Assembly (NCBI GenBank): GCA_900548465.1
Contig: URKY01000050.1
Location: forward strand, 1-15,162
Direction: 5' to 3'
Origin: an uncultured Eubacterium sp.
Lineage (GTDB): Bacteria; Bacillota; Clostridia; Lachnospirales; Lachnospiraceae
Length of the DNA: 15,162 nucleotides
Below are positions 7,259 to 15,083 of the stretch, in pieces. The notes under the pieces were generated by a model. That model ran no database searches, was not told the origin of the DNA, and saw nothing but the letters and a program-made list of their open reading frames with translations. Numbering within the stretch: position 1 is the stretch's first letter; the number at the start of each line of letters is the position of its first letter. A program made the position numbers and the translations under genes.

Positions 7259-7648
7259 TTAGTAAAGGCGCTTTCTTCTTTGGCGCCTTCTATACATCTC
7301 ATTTAAAAGAAGAACCATAATTATATCTTTAAGCCACTGGTCGTCAGGATATTGTCTGCAATTATCTCCCTCTCTGCAGTCTGCTTCCTCCTGTCGTATG
7401 TTTTTAAATATTCTGTTAACAATCTGCAGTATTCCTAATTTATCAGGATATTCGTCGAACATCATGCTTCCCGTATATTCCTGCATATCGCATTCTTTTT
7501 CAATTAATTCCTGAATTCTCGAAAAAGTCATTGGGTACATTTCCTTAACGTAATCAATGTCCCTGTCTTCAGCCATCAGCCATTGTCCATAGTAAAGACC
7601 TGTAATGGCATTTCCCTGTACATAAAAAGGTATATATCTGTAATCCAT
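7259..7648 (-). CDS. Conserved-looking protein of unknown function, 129 aa
   Basis: I do not recognise a named domain. The product is 129 aa, acidic in its first two thirds and strongly basic at the end. It opens with aromatic residues (Tyr3, Tyr5, Phe8, Tyr9), then YVKEMYPMTFSRIQELIEKECD, and a MMFDEYPDK motif near residues 62-70. It ends in a hydrophobic helix (DIIMVLLLNEMY) followed by an Arg/Lys-rich tail. I recall similar small proteins with FDEYPDK and NEMYRRR-like tails in other Lachnospiraceae, but this cannot be verified here. AAGGA lies 7 bases before the ATG. The gene follows the dCMP deaminase after 77 bases and may be the last gene of that operon. No signal peptide or full transmembrane anchor is evident; the basic tail could bind membrane or nucleic acid. 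Confidence 0.75.
   Translation of the reverse strand: MDYRYIPFYVQGNAITGLYYGQWLMAEDRDIDYVKEMYPMTFSRIQELIEKECDMQEYTGSMMFDEYPDKLGILQIVNRIFKNIRQEEADCREGDNCRQYPDDQWLKDIIMVLLLNEMYRRRQRRKRLY
7265..7289. terminator. GC-rich hairpin between converging genes; possible weak terminator
   Basis: AAGGCGC (7265-7271) and GCGCCTT (7283-7289) form a perfect 7-bp stem with an 11-base loop. It begins 13 bases after the plus-strand stop codon and lies inside the last codons of the minus-strand gene. No strong T run follows on either strand, so intrinsic termination would be inefficient. It is the only stem seen at this convergent junction. Confidence 0.35.
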
Positions 7649-7725
7649 AAATTATTCCTTATAGTTTATCATTTTATACTATTCAGAATATTCTATTTAT
7701 GTTCTTACAAATATATACCTTTTAT

Positions 7726-8214
7726 TTATAATTCTATTTCTATTTTTTTGCCTGATTTTGTGTAAGGAATAAATTCAACCCCTGCTGCTTTCATCATTCT
7801 CTTTGATGCCTTGACTGCAGATGTGTCGCCATATTTGTCATCGCCATATATAACCTTTTTTATTCCACACTGGATAATTGCCTTTGCACATTCATTGCAC
7901 GGAAACAAAGTTACATAAATCTTTGCTCCCTCAAGGCTTCCCCCACGATAATTCAAAATTGCATTCAACTCACTGTGGGTTGAATAAAAATATTTATTGT
8001 CATAGGGATCTTCGCTTTCCCTGTTCCACGGAAATTCATCATCGCTACACCCTGTTGGTAATCCATTATAACCCATTGATAATATCTTATTATCCTGACT
8101 TACTATGCATGCTCCAACCTGAGTGTTAGGATCTTTTGAACGTTTTGCTGAAAGGCTTGCAACTCCCATAAAATATTCGTCCCAGGAAATATAATCTTGC
8201 CTTTTATTGCTCAT
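7726..8214 (-). CDS. comEB: Deoxycytidylate (dCMP) deaminase
   Basis: This 162-residue cytosolic zinc enzyme converts dCMP to dUMP, the substrate of thymidylate synthase. The cytidine deaminase-fold motifs are intact: HSELNAI with His80 (zinc) and Glu82 (proton shuttle), and PCNEC at 105-109 with Cys106 and Cys109 as the other zinc ligands. The N-terminal SWDEYFMGVASLSAKRSKDPNTQVGA segment and the following GYNG (residues 48-51) are typical of dCMP deaminases of the ComEB group. Length fits the family. A perfect AGGAGG lies 6 bases before the ATG. It follows upp by 41 bases in what looks like one pyrimidine-salvage transcription unit. The symbol follows the B. subtilis homologue; no competence gene is nearby. 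Confidence 0.94.
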   Translation of the reverse strand: MSNKRQDYISWDEYFMGVASLSAKRSKDPNTQVGACIVSQDNKILSMGYNGLPTGCSDDEFPWNRESEDPYDNKYFYSTHSELNAILNYRGGSLEGAKIYVTLFPCNECAKAIIQCGIKKVIYGDDKYGDTSAVKASKRMMKAAGVEFIPYTKSGKKIEIEL

Positions 8215-8255
8215 ATTGTGCCTCCTGATATCAAACGCAAATTATTCACAGGGTA

Positions 8256-8885
8256 TTACTTTGTTCCGAAAATTCTGTCTCCGGCATCTCCAAGTCCCGG
8301 AATAATATACTTATGTTCATTTAACTTTTCATCTAAAGCTCCAATGTAAATGTCTACATCCGGATGAGCTTCCTGCATTGCCTTTAATCCTTCAGGAGCA
8401 CCGATAATGCACATAAGAGTAATGTTCTTTACCCCTTTATCCTTTAACATCTGAATTGCTGCTATAGCTGAACCACCTGTTGCAAGCATAGGATCCACAA
8501 CAAATACTTCTCTCTTGTCACAATCCTCAGGTAACTTACAGTAATACTCGTGAGGCAGTGCCGTCACAGGATCTCTGTACAATCCAATATGTCCTACCTT
8601 TGCTGATGGAATCATGGCAAGCATTCCGTCTACCATTCCAAGCCCTGCTCTAAGAATAGGAACAATTGCTAATTTCTTTCCACCTAATCTCTTTACAGTT
8701 GTTTTGCAGATAGGAGTATCGATTTCTTCGTCTACTAATTCTAAGTTTCTTGTTGCTTCATATGTGATTAACATAGCAATTTCACTTATTAACTGTCTGA
8801 AATCTTTAGTTCCTGTTTCCTTCTTTCTTATAATACCAATTTTGTGCTGAATCAATGGATGATCCATAATTACTGTTTTAGCCAT
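8256..8885 (-). CDS. upp: Uracil phosphoribosyltransferase
   Basis: This 209-residue cytosolic enzyme makes UMP from uracil and PRPP (pyrimidine salvage). The PRPP-binding loop [12 protein letters not shown] (129-140) and the uracil-binding PGLGDAGDR (196-204) are intact, as is the [10 protein letters not shown] segment (75-84). The start was set at 8885, where MAKT opens the protein and GGAGG (8895-8899) lies 9 bases upstream. The frame could extend upstream to 8954, but that would overlap the preceding gene by 50 bases and add a basic leader unlike the family. The length from 8885 is exactly usual for Upp. It lies 19 bases after the YwlE-like gene and 41 before the deaminase gene. Confidence 0.97.
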   Translation of the reverse strand: MAKTVIMDHPLIQHKIGIIRKKETGTKDFRQLISEIAMLITYEATRNLELVDEEIDTPICKTTVKRLGGKKLAIVPILRAGLGMVDGMLAMIPSAKVGHIGLYRDPVTALPHEYYCKLPEDCDKREVFVVDPMLATGGSAIAAIQMLKDKGVKNITLMCIIGAPEGLKAMQEAHPDVDIYIGALDEKLNEHKYIIPGLGDAGDRIFGTK

Positions 8886-8904
8886 TTGCTTTTTCCTCCG
8901 TTTT

Positions 8905-9360
8905 TTATATTTTACTTTGTTTAAGTTTATTCGCCAACTTAATAATAATCTCATCTAATGTGTCATATACTTTAGCATAATCTGCCAACTCTCCACCGTC
9001 CGGATTAATGATGCTCCCCGCTTCATTAATATACTCTTTCAAAGTATATACGTTAACTGCTTCTGAATAATCGTCATAGATACTCTGTTTTTTTGTTTCA
9101 TCTAAAACAAATACTAAGGCATCAGTTCCAAAATCCTCTTCAACCAGCTGTTCAGATGTTCTGTCAAGCGTTAAACCCTTTGCAGATGCTATAGCCACCG
9201 TTTTAGGATTCATTGGTTCCGGAAAAAGAACTGCAAGACCTCTTGAATCAATCTCCACCGTCTTTTCCAACGGCAGATAATGTCTTAAAATCGCCGCCGC
9301 CAACGGTCCCGTCGATGTATCTGTATCTGTTACGAATAATATTTTTGAATATTCTAACAT
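8905..9360 (-). CDS. YwlE-type low-molecular-weight phosphatase homologue, catalytic residues lost
   Basis: This 151-residue protein has the whole low-molecular-weight phosphatase fold and aligns well with protein arginine phosphatase YwlE, for example VYTLKEY at 104-110 and the [10 protein letters not shown] segment at 119-128. Yet the active-site loop, normally CxGNxCRSP, reads TDTDTSTGP (11-19). The nucleophilic Cys is Thr11, the phosphate-binding Arg is Thr17, and the general-acid Asp of the DP motif is Asn119. It therefore cannot work by the known cysteine mechanism and is likely a pseudophosphatase, perhaps binding a phosphorylated or other protein partner. The frame is intact with a good SD (GGAGG 4 bases before the ATG), so it is not a decayed gene. 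It sits 14 bases after the Sua5 gene and 19 before upp, the usual place for ywlE. Confidence 0.87.
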   Translation of the reverse strand: MLEYSKILFVTDTDTSTGPLAAAILRHYLPLEKTVEIDSRGLAVLFPEPMNPKTVAIASAKGLTLDRTSEQLVEEDFGTDALVFVLDETKKQSIYDDYSEAVNVYTLKEYINEAGSIINPDGGELADYAKVYDTLDEIIIKLANKLKQSKI

Positions 9361-9374
9361 ATTGCCTCCAACTG

Positions 9375-10439
9375 TTATACCTCTGTAATGTTATAACCTG
9401 CAGCCTTTGTTAACCGATTCATTATTGCAAGTCCAACATTATCCTCACTGAAAGCCTCTCCGAAAATAAACTCAACATCGTCCTTATCAAAATCTCTCAG
9501 TGCCTTGAATAACTTATTTGCTATTGTTTCAGGTTTGTCCAAATCCCCCAAAGATACAATCTCAATATCTTTATTAAGCTTTTTATATAAATCTAAGTGT
9601 TGATTTGCTGTAATAATCCCCGTTTTCTTACCTTCGTTAGATTTCTCATTTGCTAATTCAGTTATCACATCCGCGACTTTATCAGCTGTCCCTTTAAATA
9701 TTCTGTAGTCTGCTTTTGGTGCATAATGTCTATATTTCATCCCCGGTGCTTTTGGTTTAAGGCCTTCACTTGGCTTTTTAAAAATAGTTTTATCAACAGT
9801 TACGTCACCTACTACTTTTTTCGCCATCTCTACTGTAATAAATCCCGGTCTTAAAATCATCGGCGGTTCTACTGTTACATCAATGATTGTTGATTCAAGC
9901 CCCATACCTACCATACCGCCGTCGATAATCATGTCGATTCGTCCATCCATGTCATCCACAACATGTTCTCCAAGAGTAGGACTTGGCTTTCCTGACAGGT
10001 TGGCACTAGGTGCCGCTATACTTACACCTGCTGCTTTTATCAGACTGCATGCAATCTTATTGTTTGGGAATCTCACCGCAACCGTATCAAGTCCTCCCGT
10101 AGTTCCCTTTGGAACTTTGTCGCTTTTGTTAAATATCAAAGTCATTGGTCCCGGCCAGAAAGCATCCATTAATTTCTTTGCAACTTCCGGTACTTCAGTA
10201 ACTAAGTCTTCCAACATAGACACATCTGCTATATGGGCAATAAGCGGATTATCTGAAGGTCTTCCTTTCGCCTGATACACCTTGGCTGCCGCCTCAGCAT
10301 CCATTGCATTTGCACCTAATCCATACACCGTTTCCGTAGGAAATGCAACCAGACCTCCGTCTCTGATAATCTGACCTGCCTGCCGAATTTCATCTAAATC
10401 AATATTATCTTCGCTCATCTTTACAACTTTTGTATCCAT
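9375..10439 (-). CDS. ywlC: Threonylcarbamoyl-AMP synthase, Sua5/YwlC type
   Basis: This 354-residue enzyme makes threonylcarbamoyl-AMP from Thr, bicarbonate and ATP, the first step of t6A37 tRNA modification. The YrdC/TsaC domain covers about 15-205, with PTETVYGLG (34-42), KGRPSDNPL (58-66), SANLSG (145-150) and ESTIID (182-187). A linker with APGMKYRHYAPKA (231-243) leads to the C-terminal Sua5 domain (about 245-345). The two-domain length is that of Sua5/YwlC rather than short TsaC. Start 10439 was chosen because GAGG (10446-10449) lies 6 bases upstream. An in-frame ATG at 10460 would sit almost at the predicted transcription start. It is the first gene of the ywlC-ywlE-upp-comEB unit. 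TsaB, TsaD and TsaE, needed to finish t6A, are elsewhere. Confidence 0.95.
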   Translation of the reverse strand: MDTKVVKMSEDNIDLDEIRQAGQIIRDGGLVAFPTETVYGLGANAMDAEAAAKVYQAKGRPSDNPLIAHIADVSMLEDLVTEVPEVAKKLMDAFWPGPMTLIFNKSDKVPKGTTGGLDTVAVRFPNNKIACSLIKAAGVSIAAPSANLSGKPSPTLGEHVVDDMDGRIDMIIDGGMVGMGLESTIIDVTVEPPMILRPGFITVEMAKKVVGDVTVDKTIFKKPSEGLKPKAPGMKYRHYAPKADYRIFKGTADKVADVITELANEKSNEGKKTGIITANQHLDLYKKLNKDIEIVSLGDLDKPETIANKLFKALRDFDKDDVEFIFGEAFSEDNVGLAIMNRLTKAAGYNITEV

Positions 10440-10469
10440 GTTCCGCCTCACGTATTTCATATCTGTACT

Positions 10470-10498
10470 ATTTTATCATATGTATATTTAAAATACAA
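10470..10498 (-). promoter_or_regulatory. Promoter of the ywlC-ywlE-upp-comEB unit
   Basis: On the minus strand, TTGTAT (10493-10498) lies 17 bases before TAAAAT (10470-10475), and TGA before the -10 makes an extended -10. The -35 match is modest (3 of 6). Predicted transcription start is near 10463, about 24 bases before the chosen ywlC ATG. Confidence 0.55.
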
Positions 10499-10540
10499 TA
10501 TTTCACCACTTTAACGGCCAATACCTTATTTTGTAAATTG

Positions 10541-11269
10541 TTATTTTTTGTCGAAATATTTCACTATTCCCCGACATAGAATTTTTGAGATTTCTTTCTG
10601 ATATTTCTCATCCACAAGATTTGCCGCCTCTTTATTATTACTTAAGAAACCACACTCTACAATAATGCCCGGACATTTTGAATTAATAAGCATATAATAA
10701 CTGTCATTTGGCTTTTCCTTTTTTTCTTTTTCTGTGTTAATCCCCACATTAAGTTCCTTTTGTACCAGCTCCGCCAGCCTTTTACTTTCCTCGGATCTTT
10801 GATAATAAAAACTTTGCGCCCCATGAACCGACTCCTGAGTAAAACTATTTTGATGAATACTGATTAAAACACAGTTATTGTTTTCAACATATGTATTGTT
10901 TATTATTTCACATCTTTTATTTAAATCTCCAACCTTTGAGAACCTATCTCCTGCTCCCAGACTTTTGTCATTCTCTCTTGTCATAACAACATCAAATCCG
11001 GCCTTAATCAGTACACTTCTCAGCTCCTTAGAGATTTCCAGATTAACGTCCTTCTCTTTAGCTTTATTTACTCCTACTTTTCCCGGGTCCTCCCCACCAT
11101 GACCGGGATCTATAACTACTACTTTGTCCCTTTTTTCAGACTCTATACATTTTTTTCTTTCAACTTCTGCCACTTTGTCCATATTACATGCCACTAGAGT
11201 TACTGCCAAAAGCAATACCGCCGACATAAATATCTCCATTTTTTTGCTTTTAAATAGCGCTTCTATCAA
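10541..11269 (-). CDS. N-acetylmuramoyl-L-alanine amidase, CwlD-like
   Basis: This cell-wall hydrolase of the Amidase_3 family is about 242 aa, close in size to CwlD. Numbered from the TTG at 11269, the zinc ligands are His57 (in IDPGHGG), Glu72 (in EKDVNL) and His139 (in SIHQNS), with catalytic Glu205 in VECGFLSN. HGAQSFYY and the overall layout resemble CwlD, which makes muramic-lactam for spore cortex, but a general amidase role is possible. A hydrophobic segment (about 14-28) ends in LVAC, so it is an anchor or a lipoprotein signal. The start is uncertain. ATG 11227 has the best SD (GGAG, 6 bases) but would drop the KSKK that orients the anchor. TTG 11269 keeps it and has only a distant GGGG. 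TTG 11314 lies upstream of the predicted transcription start. Confidence 0.88.
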   Translation of the reverse strand: MIEALFKSKKMEIFMSAVLLLAVTLVACNMDKVAEVERKKCIESEKRDKVVVIDPGHGGEDPGKVGVNKAKEKDVNLEISKELRSVLIKAGFDVVMTRENDKSLGAGDRFSKVGDLNKRCEIINNTYVENNNCVLISIHQNSFTQESVHGAQSFYYQRSEESKRLAELVQKELNVGINTEKEKKEKPNDSYYMLINSKCPGIIVECGFLSNNKEAANLVDEKYQKEISKILCRGIVKYFDKK

Positions 11270-11302
11270 ATTATCAGTATCCCCGTTCTGAAGTCTCTCT
11301 AC

Positions 11303-11308
11303 ATTATA
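11303..11308 (-). promoter_or_regulatory. Candidate -10 box for the amidase gene
   Basis: A perfect TATAAT on the minus strand has a poor -35 (TTCATT) 17 bases upstream, which falls in the stem of the rsmA terminator. Predicted start is near 11296. It would let the amidase be transcribed despite the terminator just upstream. Confidence 0.4.
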
Positions 11309-11317
11309 TGCCAATGC

Positions 11318-11357
11318 AAAAAAATAATGAAAGCACTATTTATAATGCTTTCATTAT
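11318..11357 (-). terminator. Intrinsic terminator after rsmA
   Basis: A perfect 12-bp stem (arms 11324-11335 and 11346-11357) with a 10-base loop is followed on the minus strand by seven Ts. It begins 17 bases after the rsmA stop codon, so it ends the metG-tatD-rsmA transcript. The stem is AT-rich, but its length and T run are convincing. The other side has CTTTTTAT, so it may also work on the plus strand. Confidence 0.85.
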
Positions 11358-11373
11358 CTTTTTATATTCTGTA

Positions 11374-12234
11374 TTATTTTCCAAGGGCATTGCTTAATTT
11401 TGCAAACTCCTCAAGGGTTAATTTTTCACCACGAATATTTTCTTCTTTTCCAATTGACTTAATTGCCTCTGTAATCTCTTCCTTTGAGAAATCAAGTTCA
11501 GAAGAGTTCTTCAATCCGTTAACTAAAGTTTTTCGTCTCTGATTAAAGCTTGCCTTTATTATCCTAAACATTAAGCTTTCATCCTTTACCTCTACAGGTG
11601 ATTCCTGATGTCTTGTCAGTTTAATCACTGCTGAATCCACATTAGGTCTTGGCATAAAACATGTTGCAGATACATTAAGCATTACTTTCGCTTCAGCGTA
11701 ATACTGAACTGCCAACGACAATGCCCCGTAGTCTTTTGATCCGGGACCGGTCTGCATACGGTCCGCCACTTCCTTCTGTACCATGATTGTTATACTTTCA
11801 ATAGGCACTTTACTTTCAAACAATCCCATTATAATTGGCGTTGTAATGTAGTAAGGGAGATTTGCAACTACCTTTATAGGTCTGCCATTATTTTTCTCTT
11901 CTACCAAAGATTTTATGTCAACCTTTAATACATCCTGGTTAATAACTTCCACATTATCGTACTCTGAAAGTGTATCTTCAAGAATAGGTATCAGCATCTT
12001 GTCTATCTCTACAGCTAAAACCTGCCTTGCCGACTCGCACAGATATTGTGTCATTGTTCCTATTCCCGGACCAATTTCCAACACGAAATCATCTTTCGTT
12101 ATACCTGCAGCTTCCACAATATTCTCAAGAACATTGCTGTCAATTAAAAAATTCTGTCCAAATTTTTTTTGAAATGCAAAACTATATTTATTTATAACTT
12201 CTTTTGTCGCACCGGGCGTGCCAAGATATGCCAT
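11374..12234 (-). CDS. rsmA: 16S rRNA (adenine1518-N6/adenine1519-N6)-dimethyltransferase
   Basis: This 286-residue SAM-dependent enzyme (KsgA) dimethylates two adjacent adenines near the 3' end of 16S rRNA during small-subunit maturation. Diagnostic motifs are present: GQNFLID (26-32), the SAM-binding EIGPGIGTMT (53-62), Glu76-Asp78 in VEIDK, NQDVLK (99-104), and the catalytic NLPYYITTP (125-133). FMPRPNVDSAV follows near 193-203, and the C-terminal helical domain with FNQRRKTL is present. Length is normal. GAGG lies 7 bases before the ATG. The gene follows tatD by 31 bases and ends just before a strong terminator. The ribonuclease M5 gene (rnmV), often found between tatD and rsmA in Firmicutes, is absent here. 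Confidence 0.97.
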   Translation of the reverse strand: MAYLGTPGATKEVINKYSFAFQKKFGQNFLIDSNVLENIVEAAGITKDDFVLEIGPGIGTMTQYLCESARQVLAVEIDKMLIPILEDTLSEYDNVEVINQDVLKVDIKSLVEEKNNGRPIKVVANLPYYITTPIIMGLFESKVPIESITIMVQKEVADRMQTGPGSKDYGALSLAVQYYAEAKVMLNVSATCFMPRPNVDSAVIKLTRHQESPVEVKDESLMFRIIKASFNQRRKTLVNGLKNSSELDFSKEEITEAIKSIGKEENIRGEKLTLEEFAKLSNALGK

Positions 12235-12265
12235 TATTTAACCTCGTTAATAACAATACTGTTGT

Positions 12266-13042
12266 TTATATCTGTTTCATTCCAATTCCGTAAATTGACT
12301 TTGCGTTAGCTGTAGTTATATCAATTACCTCATCAGAACTGATTCCTTTTATTTCTGCAATTTTACTTACAACGTATGGCAGATTGAAAGAATCGTTTCT
12401 TTTTCCTCTATTTGGAACCGGTGTAAGATATGGACAATCTGTCTCTATTACCAGCCTGTCCATAGGCATGTACTCTACTACCTCTCTAAGTTTCTTTGCA
12501 TTATCAAAAGTAACAACTCCACCAACTCCAAGATAAAATCCCATATCAAGGAACTTCTCTGCCATTTCCTTTGTATAAGAGAAACAATGAATAATACCAC
12601 CGATATCCTGTGCATTATTTGATTTCATTGTATCAAAAGTATCCTGTGCAGCATCACGACTATGAACGATAATAGGTAGTTTTGCTTCCCTAGCAATATC
12701 CATCTGACGGGCAAAAGCCTCAATCTGCTGTTTTTTATTATCATTCCAATGATAATCCAGACCTATTTCTCCTACTGCAACAATTTTAGGCTTGTAAATA
12801 TTCTTCTCAAGCCACTTGTAATCTTCCTCTGTCAGTTCAGCCACCTCATCAGGATGAACTCCCAAGGCTCCATACACATATGGGAATCTTCTAATAAGGC
12901 CTATTGTACTTTTGCTTGATGCCATAGATGCACCAACATTTACAATGTACTCAACACCTCTATTTCTCATGCGCTCTAAAAGCTGTTCTCTATCATCATC
13001 AAATGCAGCATCATCATAGTGCGCGTGTGTATCAAAAATCAT
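12266..13042 (-). CDS. tatD: TatD family metal-dependent deoxyribonuclease
   Basis: This 258-residue protein has the TIM-barrel metallohydrolase fold of the TatD family, 3'-5' exonucleases acting on DNA and probably RNA. Metal ligands are all present: His6 and His8 (THAH), Glu92 (VGEIGLDYH), His127 (VHSRDA), His152 (IHCFS) and Asp202 (ETDCPYL). The closing PNRGKRN segment (210-216) is also typical. It has AGGAGG 5 bases before its ATG and starts 21 bases after metG, so the two are co-transcribed. The metG-tatD-rsmA order is common in Firmicutes. Exact substrate in this organism is unknown. Confidence 0.95.
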   Translation of the reverse strand: MIFDTHAHYDDAAFDDDREQLLERMRNRGVEYIVNVGASMASSKSTIGLIRRFPYVYGALGVHPDEVAELTEEDYKWLEKNIYKPKIVAVGEIGLDYHWNDNKKQQIEAFARQMDIAREAKLPIIVHSRDAAQDTFDTMKSNNAQDIGGIIHCFSYTKEMAEKFLDMGFYLGVGGVVTFDNAKKLREVVEYMPMDRLVIETDCPYLTPVPNRGKRNDSFNLPYVVSKIAEIKGISSDEVIDITTANAKSIYGIGMKQI

Positions 13043-13063
13043 TTCTTCCTCCTACGTTTACCT

Positions 13064-15010
13064 CTAACAGATTTCACTGCCTGAAATAATATCCTTATCA
13101 ACTGTTACAACTGAAAGATTACCTTCGTCATCTCCTGCTGCAAGTATCATTCCCTGTGATTCAACTCCACAAAGCTTACATGGTTTAAGGTTTGTAATTA
13201 CTGCAACCTTCTTTCCAACCATTTCTTCAGGCTTGTAATATTTTGCAATTCCTGAAACGATCTGTCTTGTTTCTGCACCAATCTTAATCTGTGAAACAAG
13301 TAACTTTTTAGCTTTCTTTACAGGCTCACATTTAATTACTTCACCAACCTGAATTTGAACCTTGTCAAAATCATCAATTGTAATTTCAGGCTTCTTCTCA
13401 ACTTCAGGATACTTCTCTCCTTCAGTTTCAGACTTCTGCTTTGCCTTAATTTCTTCAACCTTTTCCATAACATCCTTTAAGTCTAATCTTGCGAAAAGAA
13501 TTTCAGGTTTTTCCGTTACTTTGTTTCCTGAAGGATATTTTCCAAATTCCTTCATATCGTCAAAGGCTCTTGCTTCTGCATTAATCTGCTCTAAAATTTT
13601 CTTTGATGTTTCCGGCATAAATGGTTCAAGTAAGCTTGCTCCAATTGTAATACCTTCTATTAAATTATAAAGAACTGTTGCCAGTCTGTCCTGCTTAGCC
13701 TCATCTTTAGCCAATGCCCATGGCATTGTCTCATCGATGTATTTATTGCATCTCTTAAACAGTGTAAAGATCTCAGTAATGGCATCTGCCACTCTTAATT
13801 TCTCCATCTTTTCGGCAGCCTTAACCGGTGTTTCAAGAATAGTCTGTTTAAATTCAGCGTCAATGTCTTCATCTACACCCTTGTTACTTACAACACCGTC
13901 AAAATACTTATTTGACATTGATATTGTCCTGTTAACAAGATTTCCAAGAGTATTTGCAAGATCAGAGTTCATTCTCTCAACCATTAATTCCCATGTAATT
14001 GTTCCGTCATTCTCAAATGGCATTTCGTGTAAAACAAAGTATCTTACTGCATCAACTCCGAAAAGTCCTGCCAAATCATCTGCATATATTACATTGCCCT
14101 TTGATTTGCTCATTTTACCGTCACCTTGCAATAACCAAGGATGTCCAAAAATTTGCTTTGGTAAAGGAAGGTCCAATGCCATAAGCATAATTGGCCAGTA
14201 AATTGTGTGGAATCTTAAAATATCCTTTCCAATAAGGTGCAAATCTGCCGGCCAGTACTTGTCAAATTTAGGGTCATTATTTCCGTCTACATCATAGCCA
14301 AGTCCTGTAATATAGTTTGATAAGGCATCAATCCAAACATAAATAACATGCTTAGGATCAAAGTCTACAGGAATTCCCCATTTAAATGATGTTCTTGAAA
14401 CGCATAAATCCTGAAGTCCCGGAAGGAGGAAATTGTTCATCATTTCGTTCTTTCTTGACTCCGGCTGAATAAATTCAGGATGTGTATTAATATATTCAAT
14501 TAATCTGTCAGCGTACTTACTCATTCTAAAGAAATATGCTTCTTCCTTCGCAGGTGTACATTCTCTTCCGCAGTCAGGGCATTTTCCGTCAACAAGCTGT
14601 GATGTTGTAAAGAAAGATTCACAAGGTGTACAATACATCCCTTCGTACTCTCCCTTGTAAATGTCTCCCTGATCATATAATTTCTTAAAAATCTTCTGAA
14701 CCTGTTTTTCATGGTACTCATCAGTAGTTCTTATAAACTTATCATAAGAAGTTCCAACTAAATCCCAGATTTCTTTAATTTCACCTGAAACTCCATCTAC
14801 GAATTCCTTTGGTGTAACTCCATTTTCTGCTGCCTTTAATTCTACTTTCTGGCCATGTTCGTCAGTTCCTGTCTGGAATCTTACGTCATATCCCTGCTGT
14901 CTTTTAAATCTAACAATACTGTCTGCTAAAATAGCTTCGTATGTGTTTCCTATATGTGGCTTTCCTGATGTATATGCAATAGCCGTTGTCAAATAATATG
15001 GTTTACTCAT
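13064..15010 (-). CDS. metG: Methionyl-tRNA synthetase with C-terminal tRNA-binding domain
   Basis: This 648-residue class I aminoacyl-tRNA synthetase charges initiator and elongator tRNAMet. The HIGH-type motif is PHIG at 18-21, and KMSKS is at 299-303. The connective domain carries a zinc site with CTPC (127-130) and CPDC (144-147). WIDALSNYITGLGY (226-239) is typical of MetG. The anticodon-binding helical domain covers about 340-500. After a charged linker rich in Lys and Glu, an EMAP/Trbp111-like tRNA-binding domain (about 545-648) ends the protein and drives dimerisation in relatives. GGAAG lies 6 bases before the ATG. It is the first gene of metG-tatD-rsmA. The leader is only about 38 bases, too short for a T-box or SAM riboswitch. 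Confidence 0.97.
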   Translation of the reverse strand: MSKPYYLTTAIAYTSGKPHIGNTYEAILADSIVRFKRQQGYDVRFQTGTDEHGQKVELKAAENGVTPKEFVDGVSGEIKEIWDLVGTSYDKFIRTTDEYHEKQVQKIFKKLYDQGDIYKGEYEGMYCTPCESFFTTSQLVDGKCPDCGRECTPAKEEAYFFRMSKYADRLIEYINTHPEFIQPESRKNEMMNNFLLPGLQDLCVSRTSFKWGIPVDFDPKHVIYVWIDALSNYITGLGYDVDGNNDPKFDKYWPADLHLIGKDILRFHTIYWPIMLMALDLPLPKQIFGHPWLLQGDGKMSKSKGNVIYADDLAGLFGVDAVRYFVLHEMPFENDGTITWELMVERMNSDLANTLGNLVNRTISMSNKYFDGVVSNKGVDEDIDAEFKQTILETPVKAAEKMEKLRVADAITEIFTLFKRCNKYIDETMPWALAKDEAKQDRLATVLYNLIEGITIGASLLEPFMPETSKKILEQINAEARAFDDMKEFGKYPSGNKVTEKPEILFARLDLKDVMEKVEEIKAKQKSETEGEKYPEVEKKPEITIDDFDKVQIQVGEVIKCEPVKKAKKLLVSQIKIGAETRQIVSGIAKYYKPEEMVGKKVAVITNLKPCKLCGVESQGMILAAGDDEGNLSVVTVDKDIISGSEIC

Positions 15011-15048
15011 TTTATCTTCCTTTCTAACTAAAAAATCCCTATTCTCTC

Positions 15049-15067
15049 TAAAGAATTTTATTCTTTA
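15049..15067. repeat. Inverted repeat over the metG -10 box
   Basis: TAAAGAAT (15049-15056) and ATTCTTTA (15060-15067) are perfect 8-base arms around a 3-base centre, and they cover the -10 and transcription start. It could be an operator, but the sequence is AT-rich and chance is likely. Confidence 0.35.
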
Positions 15068-15083
15068 ATGGATATTTTGTCAA
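15055..15083 (-). promoter_or_regulatory. Promoter of metG-tatD-rsmA
   Basis: On the minus strand, a perfect TTGACA (15078-15083) lies 17 bases before TAAAAT (15055-15060). Transcription should start near 15048, giving a leader of about 38 bases with GGAAG before the ATG at 15010. Confidence 0.82.

Noticed and set aside
8886..8954. 23-codon N-terminal extension of upp
   Set aside because: It overlaps the preceding gene by 50 bases, has no SD, and the family starts at the Met at 8885, which has GGAGG.
14521..14721. 66-codon open frame in another frame of metG
   Set aside because: It lies wholly inside the metG zinc-domain region on the same strand and has no separate signals.
15011..15083. 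T-box or SAM riboswitch leader for metG
   Set aside because: The promoter lies about 45 bases before the start codon, so the leader is only about 38 bases and has no specifier stem or antiterminator.
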